A stretch of DNA of 64,000 bases, from contig JANXCF010000002.1 of assembly GCA_025059995.1 (NCBI GenBank), positions 186,001 to 250,000 of the forward strand, read 5' to 3'. A program made the position numbers and the translations under genes. Source of the stretch: Leptospiraceae bacterium. GTDB lineage: Bacteria > Spirochaetota > Leptospiria > Leptospirales > Leptonemataceae. Position 1 is the stretch's first letter, and every line of letters starts with the position of its first letter. This document shows, piece after piece, positions 19,001 to 24,920 of the stretch. The notes under the pieces are model-generated. The model saw only the letters and a list, made by a program, of their open reading frames with translations. It made no database searches and was not told the DNA's origin.

Positions 19001-19607
19001 CTAAGGCTACTACTTGCGTGGATAAAGGAATTATGATTTCTGGAAATTCAATCGGTTCATCTTCTTCAATCCCCATAAGCCATTTTTTGATGTCTTCGAT
19101 GTTGGTTCGAATTTTTTTTTGGATTCCTTCGTCAGGAATGCGCTTTTCGATCCGTTCGTATATGGATAGAGCTTCTTTTGCTCGTTGTTCTTCGACAAAT
19201 TTTTCTGCATTAAGTAATGGTCTTCGATGCCGAGAAAAAGGAGAGGTTCGAGGTATGATTTCGTCAGTTGTGTATGTCACTTTTAGAGGTTTTCTTTTTT
19301 TACGAATTTCGGTTTTGATTTCTTCAACAGTTTTGTGAAGATCCGTAGTTTCTTTTACTGTTGGTTGTAATGGTGTTGGGATCGATTGAATGACACTTCT
19401 GAATTTCTGTAAGTCATCTTCATCAACCCTAAATACGATTTTCTGTTTTGCTTCGGGGATGGGAGGAGTTTCTTTTTGTTGTTGAGGTTCTTGTGGAGCT
19501 TCGCTTCTTTCGATTTTGTTTGGTTTTTCTTCTTCGGTTTCTCTTAGTAGATAATACGCCGCACCTGAAGCTAAAGAACCCAAAAGTAATAACAATAACC
19601 ATTCCAT
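16080..19607 (-). CDS. Giant membrane-anchored low-complexity protein with internal repeats, unknown function
   Basis: 1175 residues. An N-terminal hydrophobic segment (LLLLLLGSLASGAAYYLL) anchors a long, mostly disordered, Glu/Thr/Gln/Pro-rich chain. Visible parts: a helical TPR-like module at ~130-178 (AEKFVEEQRAKEALSIYERI), a perfect-looking 87-residue tandem duplication (~246-419), two RRSGxDRR motifs near 570-598 (a motif common in PilZ-associated and other bacterial signalling proteins), a 34-residue duplication (~895-962, LDLPETPDDF), and a C-terminal module at ~1112-1171 that resembles the N-terminal one (AQEFARRKMLKNALNYYRMV, both ending in LMG). Function unknown; a surface- or periplasm-spanning scaffold is one guess. 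It is flanked by a 50-base gap on one side and the divergent RNA methyltransferase on the other. Confidence 0.8.
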   Translation of the reverse strand: MEWLLLLLLGSLASGAAYYLLRETEEEKPNKIERSEAPQEPQQQKETPPIPEAKQKIVFRVDEDDLQKFRSVIQSIPTPLQPTVKETTDLHKTVEEIKTEIRKKRKPLKVTYTTDEIIPRTSPFSRHRRPLLNAEKFVEEQRAKEALSIYERIEKRIPDEGIQKKIRTNIEDIKKWLMGIEEDEPIEFPEIIIPLSTQVVALEKFNEGLLRISEDIAREITKIMGETLKELKPKIELPEATITAKELRVESASFQKDIQSKGIQSEIIQSQQITAGKSTLQPLTQEQVSTKTTTQSPQYQPATTEIPQSNEITDYSKTPTTSQIPTTHETAKELRVESASFQKDIQSKGIQSEIIQSQQITAGKSTFQPLTQEQVSTKTTTQSPQYQAATTEIPQSNEITDYSKTPTTSQIPITHETAKEKKFASTLEQKPEETEKKIEIPMSWEELKKTIIEELKKEFKTFSFQGDWEIQKEIKAQKKELPNIYYYIPSFVYDDEVPESRKQVAIPAITLTRKELPIGQTVPSRFEDYLKELDQTQEWKFDEKGNLITDGWTDEDFEREWEKFKHLPLIDRRSGKDRRKEFVFDPNRPDRRSGQDRRKVNLFEEREKFLEKYEKHQERKKFLEEKKEEFEQALRTQAREKQTLESLEAKDIFIPVLPTQTNQFGMTTFSPLGASTPSQLQEQEEIDLPEGIQQAIEEIQNSFNTIKIEAEPLREELDNTEELENILKNVKPTKPTKKKETLTKDKEASEALELPEAIVDEIERKNGAPIINIDELELQEDWFEDKKQEVGEESIKMVSTPFNKNDLVLLEMPEAEEIFENQTISEEIPTTIISTKSVHESLASEQPLSSSEQITSKPDISTSTKEISPELYVLDIPDFEEEATSEKVQGYDLFSYSDLNVLDLPETPDDFSMDLESKPQETISKVEFQNPALVSLDLPETPDDFSTDLESKPQETISKVEFLNPDLLTLHLPDPEEIQDEFTKTTETLFTPSGFPQTSEMPHTAQQEQERGMLEPFDQTEPQEQEGDNTPTTGSAKKETLHQQLGEGVEDLELPPMDLSESKPPVQEIRGVLELKTPEEEDAPFLTLTYDFSKIPNAFQLSKDYHTLEYVYYKYKPLLIKAQEFARRKMLKNALNYYRMVKSQNIPPEFKRMINRNIQDITDYIEKYLMGRSSD
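16721..16924 (-). repeat. Two tandem 102-bp units inside the 1175-residue protein gene
   Basis: Two adjacent copies of 102 bp (34 codons), with the phase marker GGAATTCCACTTTAGAGATG starting at 16721 and 16823. They differ at a handful of bases and encode the LDLPETPDDF / SKPQETISKVEF unit twice. A third, diverged unit (LHLPDPEE) lies just downstream in the protein. Being in frame, they look like a recent in-frame duplication. Confidence 0.9.
18351..18872 (-). repeat. Two tandem 261-bp units inside the 1175-residue protein gene
   Basis: Two nearly identical 261-bp (87-codon) units, at about 18351-18611 and 18612-18872, with the marker TTTTGCTGTT recurring at 18351, 18612 and 18873. Only a few bases differ (for example TTATGGG versus TTGTGGG, GCAGCTTGG versus GCAGGTTGG). 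They encode the unit starting TAKELRVESASFQKD. Such high identity points to recent duplication or ongoing length variation by slippage or recombination. Confidence 0.92.
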
Positions 19608-19666
19608 ATTGACTTTTTTACTACCATCGGCAATTTTAGTAGAAAAGAAAAAAAGTCAATAGGAAT

Positions 19667-21052
19667 ATGAAGTTTCAAATTCACAAGTTACTTTCAAACT
19701 TAGAAGGAGAGATACTTTTTAAAAATTCCCACTTATCAATTCCTTTTGTGGTTCCTGGAGACATCGTAGAAGTAAAAATTCAAAAAAGGCATGCACAACT
19801 CATCAAGCTCGAAAGAAACTCAAACTTTTCTCATCTGGTTGAACCAAAATGCAGATATTTTAGCGAATGTGGGGGTTGCAAAGGTCAACATTTGGATTAT
19901 CCCTATCAATGGGGGTTAAAAACACAAGAACTAAAAAATTATTACCAAAAAGAGTTCTCACTCAAGATAGAAGAAGTATTGCCATCTCAAAAGTATCACT
20001 ATCGCAACCGCATGGATTTTGTGGTAACCGAGGAAAAAGTTGGTTTACGAAAACTCTATGATTACAATTCCATTGTGGATATCGAACAATGCGAAATCCA
20101 ATCCCAAGAAGCCAATGAGATTCTTTTGTCTTTTCGAAACTTGCTAAAAGAATACCCAAATTTGGGGTATTCACGAAAACTCCATCAAGGGGTCATAAAA
20201 TATATAACCCTACGAGTTGGAGATAGCATCTTCGTAATTTTAACGATAAACGAAAATTATCACCACAACGAAGTGTTAAAACAATCATACCAAAATTTTT
20301 TACAAAAGTTCATACAAAAACTAAAAGAACTTCAGGACCAATTCCAAAAAACCATTTCCCTAAAGGAGTGTTATACAGGGACATTTTCTGAAGTTTCAAA
20401 TGTACTGAATGGGAAAGTTCTTTTAGGCATGCCATATTTTGAAATCTCTTTCGCTGATTTGAAGTTTCAAATCCCACCAGATTCTTTTTTTCAACCCCAT
20501 ACTTCTGTCATAACTCAAATGATGGGAAAGGCGATTCAGTTTCTTAGAAAAACTAGAGCTCTTCCATCTTCTATTTCTTTGATGGATTTATTCTGTGGAG
20601 TGGGAACATTGCTTTTATTAGTTTATGATCGCTTGTCGGATACTTATTCTATAAAAGATATGATGGGAGTTGAATTCAGTGAATCATCCATTGCATGGGC
20701 TAAGGTGAACTTTGAATATTATCTTCGTTCCTCTCCAAAAATGACTTCTTTTGAGTTTCAAGCCAAAGATCTAACAAAAAAATTGGATATCAAACCCAGC
20801 GAAAATACAGTTTTGATTTTAGATCCTCCCAGAAGTGGTCTTCATAAAAACCTCATCAACTGGATCATAAAACATCAAAAACAAATTCGTTGGATACTTT
20901 ATTTATCATGTAATCCTCAAAAACAAAAGGACGAAATCGAAATACTAAAAAAATTTTATCAAGTAAAATATATAGTTTTTGGTGATCCTTTCCCACATAC
21001 AGCTCACTGGGAATCACTAATTGTCTTACAGGGTCATCAATTATCAAAATAA
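19667..21052 (+). CDS. 23S rRNA/tRNA (uracil-5-)-methyltransferase, TrmA/RumA family with Fe-S cluster
   Basis: 461 residues. A short N-terminal TRAM-like region is followed by the 4Fe-4S ligands Cys62, Cys68, Cys71 (CRYFSECGGC) and probably Cys142 (DIEQCEI), as in RlmD/RumA. The C-terminal SAM-dependent domain has LMDLFCGVGTLLL, LDPPRSGLHKN and the catalytic cysteine in YLSCNP. It methylates C5 of a uridine in rRNA or tRNA; which position cannot be told. It is divergent from the 1175-residue protein gene with about 60 bases between them. Confidence 0.92.
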   Translation: MKFQIHKLLSNLEGEILFKNSHLSIPFVVPGDIVEVKIQKRHAQLIKLERNSNFSHLVEPKCRYFSECGGCKGQHLDYPYQWGLKTQELKNYYQKEFSLKIEEVLPSQKYHYRNRMDFVVTEEKVGLRKLYDYNSIVDIEQCEIQSQEANEILLSFRNLLKEYPNLGYSRKLHQGVIKYITLRVGDSIFVILTINENYHHNEVLKQSYQNFLQKFIQKLKELQDQFQKTISLKECYTGTFSEVSNVLNGKVLLGMPYFEISFADLKFQIPPDSFFQPHTSVITQMMGKAIQFLRKTRALPSSISLMDLFCGVGTLLLLVYDRLSDTYSIKDMMGVEFSESSIAWAKVNFEYYLRSSPKMTSFEFQAKDLTKKLDIKPSENTVLILDPPRSGLHKNLINWIIKHQKQIRWILYLSCNPQKQKDEIEILKKFYQVKYIVFGDPFPHTAHWESLIVLQGHQLSK

Positions 21053-21139
21053 AGAAATCAAGGCAAATTTTCTTTATTTTAGAAAAAATACTTGAAGGAA
21101 ACTTAACTTAGAATTTACTCTACCATCTGGGAGAAGCTT

Positions 21140-21412
21140 ATGCAAGAACAAAACCAACAAGAAATATCAAAATTCCAGCAAGCTTATGAAGAACTCAAAC
21201 AAAAGTTAGAATCCATCAGGGTGAAAGCAGAAGAAGAATTGAGATTATTGCGAGAGAAAGCCAAGGTTTATGGGGCAGGTGCAGAAGAATTCATCGATTC
21301 CGTTGGTAGATACGTAAAAGAAAATCCACAACGATCTTCCATTATTGCAATTTTGATTGGTTTTGTGATTGGTTTACTATTGGGACTATTAATCAAAAAG
21401 AATAACGATTAG
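21140..21412 (+). CDS. YqjD/ElaB-like (DUF883-type) membrane-anchored helical protein
   Basis: 90 residues: a long amphipathic helix (KFQQAYEELKQKLESIRVKA) followed by a C-terminal glycine-zipper membrane anchor (IIAILIGFVIGLLLGLLI) and a basic tail. E. coli YqjD and ElaB have this plan and bind ribosomes at the inner membrane in stationary phase; that role here is inference. A GGGAGAAG-type ribosome binding site precedes the ATG. The TAG overlaps the GTG of the next gene by one base. Confidence 0.72.
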   Translation: MQEQNQQEISKFQQAYEELKQKLESIRVKAEEELRLLREKAKVYGAGAEEFIDSVGRYVKENPQRSSIIAILIGFVIGLLLGLLIKKNND

Positions 21413-21828
21413 TGCTTGAGAAAAATCCATCTTTATCCAAACCATTAACTGCTGAGGAAAAAGAAAAGTATTTTCGAAGAATCGAAAATTTTGTTTTTAT
21501 CCTGTATGAAATATTAATCAAACCCAGAACGTTTTTTTTGTATTTCAAACAATATCTTCAGTTTGTTGTTAGAAAAAAACTTACTTTTGCTTTTTTCTCT
21601 CTGTTTTACTTTGTAGTGAGTTTGATTTTTCTGATTGCTTTTGTTCTTTTTTCGTTGGTAGCGCTGTTTTTTTTCTTTGAGCAAAGGTTTCGAAATCCAA
21701 TTTTGAGTTCTTTTTTAGTAGCTTGGATTTCGTTTTTGATTTTTTTCGTTTTTTTATACATTAGTAATTTCTACTTAACAAGATTGAAAGATGTTTCTTC
21801 TTATGAAGACACTGAAAAATCAATTTAA
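21412..21828 (+). CDS. YqjE/holin-X-like two-helix membrane protein
   Basis: 138 residues from a GTG overlapping the previous stop. A cytoplasmic N-terminal stretch is followed by two strongly hydrophobic hairpin helices (FFSLFYFVVSLIFLIAFVLFSL and AWISFLIFFVFLYI, with a loop between) and a polar tail. Its place right behind a YqjD-like gene matches the E. coli yqjD-yqjE pair, where YqjE belongs to the phage holin-X superfamily. The match is by context and topology only. Confidence 0.6.
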   Translation: MLEKNPSLSKPLTAEEKEKYFRRIENFVFILYEILIKPRTFFLYFKQYLQFVVRKKLTFAFFSLFYFVVSLIFLIAFVLFSLVALFFFFEQRFRNPILSSFLVAWISFLIFFVFLYISNFYLTRLKDVSSYEDTEKSI

Positions 21829-23140
21829 TATTTTTTTCGTTGGTTTGGTTTCCCTTACTTTTCTGTTTGAGGATATTTATGGATGGGGTGGGCATTATTT
21901 GATAACTCAAAAAGCTTTATCTCATCCAGAATTTCATTTCTTAGATCAAGAAGTAGAAGTAGAAAGTTTTGAGGATTTCCTTGCGAAAGAACGAGAAGGT
22001 CTCTATAAACTTTTTAAAGAATATTATGAATGGTTATATTCTTACCGACCAAATCGAATGAATCCAAAATATTTAGAAAAACCCTTTGACAAAGAAAACC
22101 CCACATTAGCAAGTTTTTTAAAAGCAGCTCGTTTGAATCCAGAAACGAAATTTTATTTGGTAAATCGAGTTTTGCCCGGAGAAAAACCAAAACAAAAAAT
22201 TATTCCAACGAAAGAAGTTTATCCCTACTACAAAGACCAGGGTTTCTATTTTGTTTTTGAGGATGTCTCAAAGAAAAAGGTTTCTTTGCGATCCATTTTG
22301 ATAACCTTTTCTGATGAGCCAGACTGGGTAATGGATCACCATTTATGGGAAATTCAAGAGTACGGTTATGGTAAGCAACCCTATGGAGAACCAGAAGGAG
22401 AAAGTAGCAAAGCCCCTTTCCACATGCAGTTTATGCATGAACCATGGCTTGTAAGGAATTTTGCTCCCTTCTTACTGGAAGGCATGGCAGTGGAGCGAAT
22501 TGTTCTTTTCACGAAATTGGCGAAATATGCGAAAAAAACAAATCATCCTTACTGGGCATACCGATTCTTAGCTTGGACCTTACATTACTATCAAGATTTG
22601 GCACAACCTTATCATGCAAGAGCTGTCCCCGAAGGAAATACTTGGTATTATGTAAGATATATCTTGTCTTTTGATAAAAAAGGATTTCAAGATAGAACCA
22701 CACAAGTTTTGAAAAATAAGCATTTTATTTACGAAGATTTCGTGAATGTGTACTTAGAGAAAGATTATATTTCACCCAATGATTTTACTAGGGCTTTATC
22801 AAGTTATTTGCAAAAAGAGCCATTAGTTTTTGACAACTTTCAAAAGTATCTTCAAGGTAAAGAAACGATTAACTACTATGATGTTGTTTGGGAATTAACT
22901 CAATATTCAACAGAGCATGCCTATGAATTGGATAAAAGCATACAAAAAATCTTTGGAGAAAAATATACTCGGGATCCAAAATACGATGTGGAAAGAGACC
23001 CTGAATACAACATCAGAAAAGTCATCGAAACACTAGACGAAGATAAAAAGAAATTATTGATTGAAATAACTGGCAGAGATTTCTTAAATACAGCGCAAAT
23101 AACTCGTTTTGCAGTTTTGGATTTTTATAGAAATCCATGA
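21791..23140 (+). CDS. Secreted zinc-dependent phospholipase C/S1-P1 nuclease-fold protein
   Basis: About 449 residues with an N-terminal signal sequence (FFVGLVSLTFLF), cleaved near the conserved Trp32 of YGWGGH. The zinc-dependent phospholipase C and S1/P1 nuclease fold starts with that Trp and uses three zinc ions. Candidate ligands are His35, His265-x3-Asp269-x5-His275 (LHYYQDLAQPYHA, same spacing as His118/Asp122/His128 of Bacillus PLC), and the EHAYELD segment near 376. The length is greater than classical PLC (~250), with inserts in the middle. Start is the ATG at 21791 or 21803; the 5' end overlaps the previous gene by 38 bases. Confidence 0.68.
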   Translation: MFLLMKTLKNQFNIFFVGLVSLTFLFEDIYGWGGHYLITQKALSHPEFHFLDQEVEVESFEDFLAKEREGLYKLFKEYYEWLYSYRPNRMNPKYLEKPFDKENPTLASFLKAARLNPETKFYLVNRVLPGEKPKQKIIPTKEVYPYYKDQGFYFVFEDVSKKKVSLRSILITFSDEPDWVMDHHLWEIQEYGYGKQPYGEPEGESSKAPFHMQFMHEPWLVRNFAPFLLEGMAVERIVLFTKLAKYAKKTNHPYWAYRFLAWTLHYYQDLAQPYHARAVPEGNTWYYVRYILSFDKKGFQDRTTQVLKNKHFIYEDFVNVYLEKDYISPNDFTRALSSYLQKEPLVFDNFQKYLQGKETINYYDVVWELTQYSTEHAYELDKSIQKIFGEKYTRDPKYDVERDPEYNIRKVIETLDEDKKKLLIEITGRDFLNTAQITRFAVLDFYRNP

Positions 23141-23781
23141 GGACTATACTAGAATATTGCCAAATTTTAGGAGTGCAACCAGGAGATAGCTCAGAAAAAG
23201 TAAAAGCGGCTTTTCGTGCAAAAATCAAACAATTCCACCCTGACAAGGGTGGAGATGTCGAAAAAGCAAAACTCCTCCTTGAGGCTTATGAACGTTTGAA
23301 GGGAGGAGTTCCAATTTTACAAACCCAACAAAAACCCCAAGACCAACAAAAACAAGAAAAAAAACAAAATGAAAATACAGTCTATAAAGAAGCTTTTCGT
23401 GAGTTCTTGAATCGAGTTTTTAGTAATGACCCAATGATTTTGAAGATTATTAACGATGTCCTCAACCAATATGGATTTGATGAAATTCATTTTCCTTTTC
23501 GGGTAAAAAGATATTACAAACAAGAAGATGGTATTCATTCCGATGAAGCTATGAATCAATTTTTAAAATTAGAAAGAATGTTTCATCAAATTATGCAAAA
23601 CTTCAATTCTCAAAAGGGAAGACCGATCAAATATCGGGCATTAGAACTCATTCAGGATTTGACCCAATTACAAGTTCGTTATCGTAGTTTGATGGTTCGT
23701 CATCCATCCATGACTTATAAGTGTCGTCAAAGGCTGGATCAAATCAAGGAAATCATCGATCATGCAAAGATGGTCTTGTGA
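23137..23781 (+). CDS. J-domain (DnaJ-like) co-chaperone, unknown partner
   Basis: 214 residues. A J domain occupies residues ~3-60 with the essential HPD at 34-36 (KQFHPDKGGDVEKAK). No Gly/Phe-rich or zinc-finger region follows; instead a Gln-rich linker leads to a helical C-terminal part (FHQIMQNFNSQKGRPIKYRALEL) I do not recognise. It should recruit a DnaK-type Hsp70. The start overlaps the previous gene's stop (ATGA) and the stop overlaps tadA by one base, so it is translationally coupled. Confidence 0.85.
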   Translation: MRTILEYCQILGVQPGDSSEKVKAAFRAKIKQFHPDKGGDVEKAKLLLEAYERLKGGVPILQTQQKPQDQQKQEKKQNENTVYKEAFREFLNRVFSNDPMILKIINDVLNQYGFDEIHFPFRVKRYYKQEDGIHSDEAMNQFLKLERMFHQIMQNFNSQKGRPIKYRALELIQDLTQLQVRYRSLMVRHPSMTYKCRQRLDQIKEIIDHAKMVL

Positions 23782-24251
23782 TGAATTTTTCTCATGAATA
23801 TTATTTAAACGTAGCTCTCAAACAGGCAAAATTAGCAGAAAAAAAATGGGAGGTTCCAGTAGGAGCTGTTCTTGTGAAAGAAGGGAAAATAATTTCAAAA
23901 GGACATAACCTCCGAGTTACGAAAAACAATGGGATTTATCATGCTGAGGTGGTAGCTATCATCAAAGCTTGCAAAAAACTCAAGACTTGGCGATTAGATG
24001 GTTGTATTCTATATACCACCTTAGAGCCGTGTTTGATGTGTTCAGGTGCCATTATCCAAACAAGGATATCAAAAGTTGTCTTTGGTGCTATCGACGAAAA
24101 AGGCGGAGCGATTGTAAGTAAATATCAAGTTTTTGATGATCGTAAGTTAAATCACCACCCAGAATATGAATATATAAAGTGTGAGGAATGTAGTCAAATT
24201 TTAAAGAGATTTTTTCAAAACAAAAGAAGACAAATATCTGTTGATGCATAA
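23781..24251 (+). CDS. tadA: tRNA adenosine(34) deaminase TadA
   Basis: Converts A34 to inosine in tRNA-Arg(ACG). From the ATG at 23781 it is 156 residues, normal for TadA. Zinc ligands are His54 with catalytic Glu56 (IYHAEVVAI) and Cys84/Cys87 (LEPCLMC); VPVGAVLV is also typical. The start shares one base with the preceding stop. A longer N-terminal extension inside the previous gene is possible but not needed. Confidence 0.92.
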   Translation: MNFSHEYYLNVALKQAKLAEKKWEVPVGAVLVKEGKIISKGHNLRVTKNNGIYHAEVVAIIKACKKLKTWRLDGCILYTTLEPCLMCSGAIIQTRISKVVFGAIDEKGGAIVSKYQVFDDRKLNHHPEYEYIKCEECSQILKRFFQNKRRQISVDA

Positions 24252-24291
24252 AATAGTTGATAATGCTATACATTTGAATAAAAATTAAGAT

Positions 24292-24807
24292 ATGGCGGAT
24301 GATTTTGAAGAATCCACATTGAGTGAAGAGCAGTTAGATGCGCTTTTAGGTTCTAGCGACATTGGAGCGAATTTAGGAAAGCAAAGTGATTCTTCAGCAG
24401 AAATTCAACAAATAACGGATCTTTTGAACAACCTTCCTCAATCTGATGTTACAATCAGTGATGAAGATTTACGTAATGTTTCTTTGGGAGAATTTGGAGG
24501 TACTCTTTTTACTGCATCTCCTACGGTAGATACAACGGAAGTTCAAAAGGCAGGAGTCGATTTAAAAACATTATATGATATTAATGTTCGTTTTGTTGTT
24601 GAATTAGGAAGGACATTTTTGTTTATTAAGGACATAATCCATTTGGGGGAAGGTTCCATCATTGAATTGGATAAAAACGTGGGGGATGAAGTGGATATTT
24701 ACATTAACGAACGATTGTTTGGTAGAGGACGATTAATCATAGTTGATGAATATTATGGTGTTCAAATCACACAAATTCTAAATCCAGCCTTATTTAAAAA
24801 TGTATAA
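24292..24807 (+). CDS. fliN: Flagellar motor switch protein FliN
   Basis: 171 residues. A variable N-terminal part contains LSEEQLDALL, the short motif used by FliM/FliN to bind partners, and a Ser/Asp-rich linker. The C-terminal ~80 residues are the SpoA domain (LYDINVRFVVELGRTFLFIKD, DKNVGDEVDIYINERLFGRG). It forms the C-ring that sets rotation sense. It precedes cheA by 113 bases. Confidence 0.88.
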   Translation: MADDFEESTLSEEQLDALLGSSDIGANLGKQSDSSAEIQQITDLLNNLPQSDVTISDEDLRNVSLGEFGGTLFTASPTVDTTEVQKAGVDLKTLYDINVRFVVELGRTFLFIKDIIHLGEGSIIELDKNVGDEVDIYINERLFGRGRLIIVDEYYGVQITQILNPALFKNV

Positions 24808-24854
24808 TTGATTTTATCTCATGTATAAGGTACAAAAAAATTTTTTTTTGTAAT

Positions 24855-24882
24855 TAGATTATAAAATAACAAAAGTCGATAA
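24855..24882 (+). promoter_or_regulatory. Possible sigma-28 (FliA)-type promoter ahead of cheA
   Basis: GTCGATAA at 24875-24882 matches seven of eight bases of the FliA -10 element GCCGATAA. A weaker TAGATTAT -35-like element lies at about 24855-24862, with 12 bases between. It would give a transcript starting around 24890, 30 bases before cheA. The only evidence is sequence similarity in an AT-rich region. Confidence 0.4.
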
Positions 24883-24920
24883 GCTTTTTAAGAAAGGGAA
24901 GTGTCTTCAAAAGAAATGGT

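Noticed and set aside
18787-19338. 183-codon open frame on the plus strand
   Set aside because: Serine-rich shadow of the low-complexity 1175-residue protein gene; no ribosome binding site or domain.
24831-24852. A/T palindrome after fliN as a terminator
   Set aside because: It is a run of A followed by T with no GC stem, so I cannot separate it from background.
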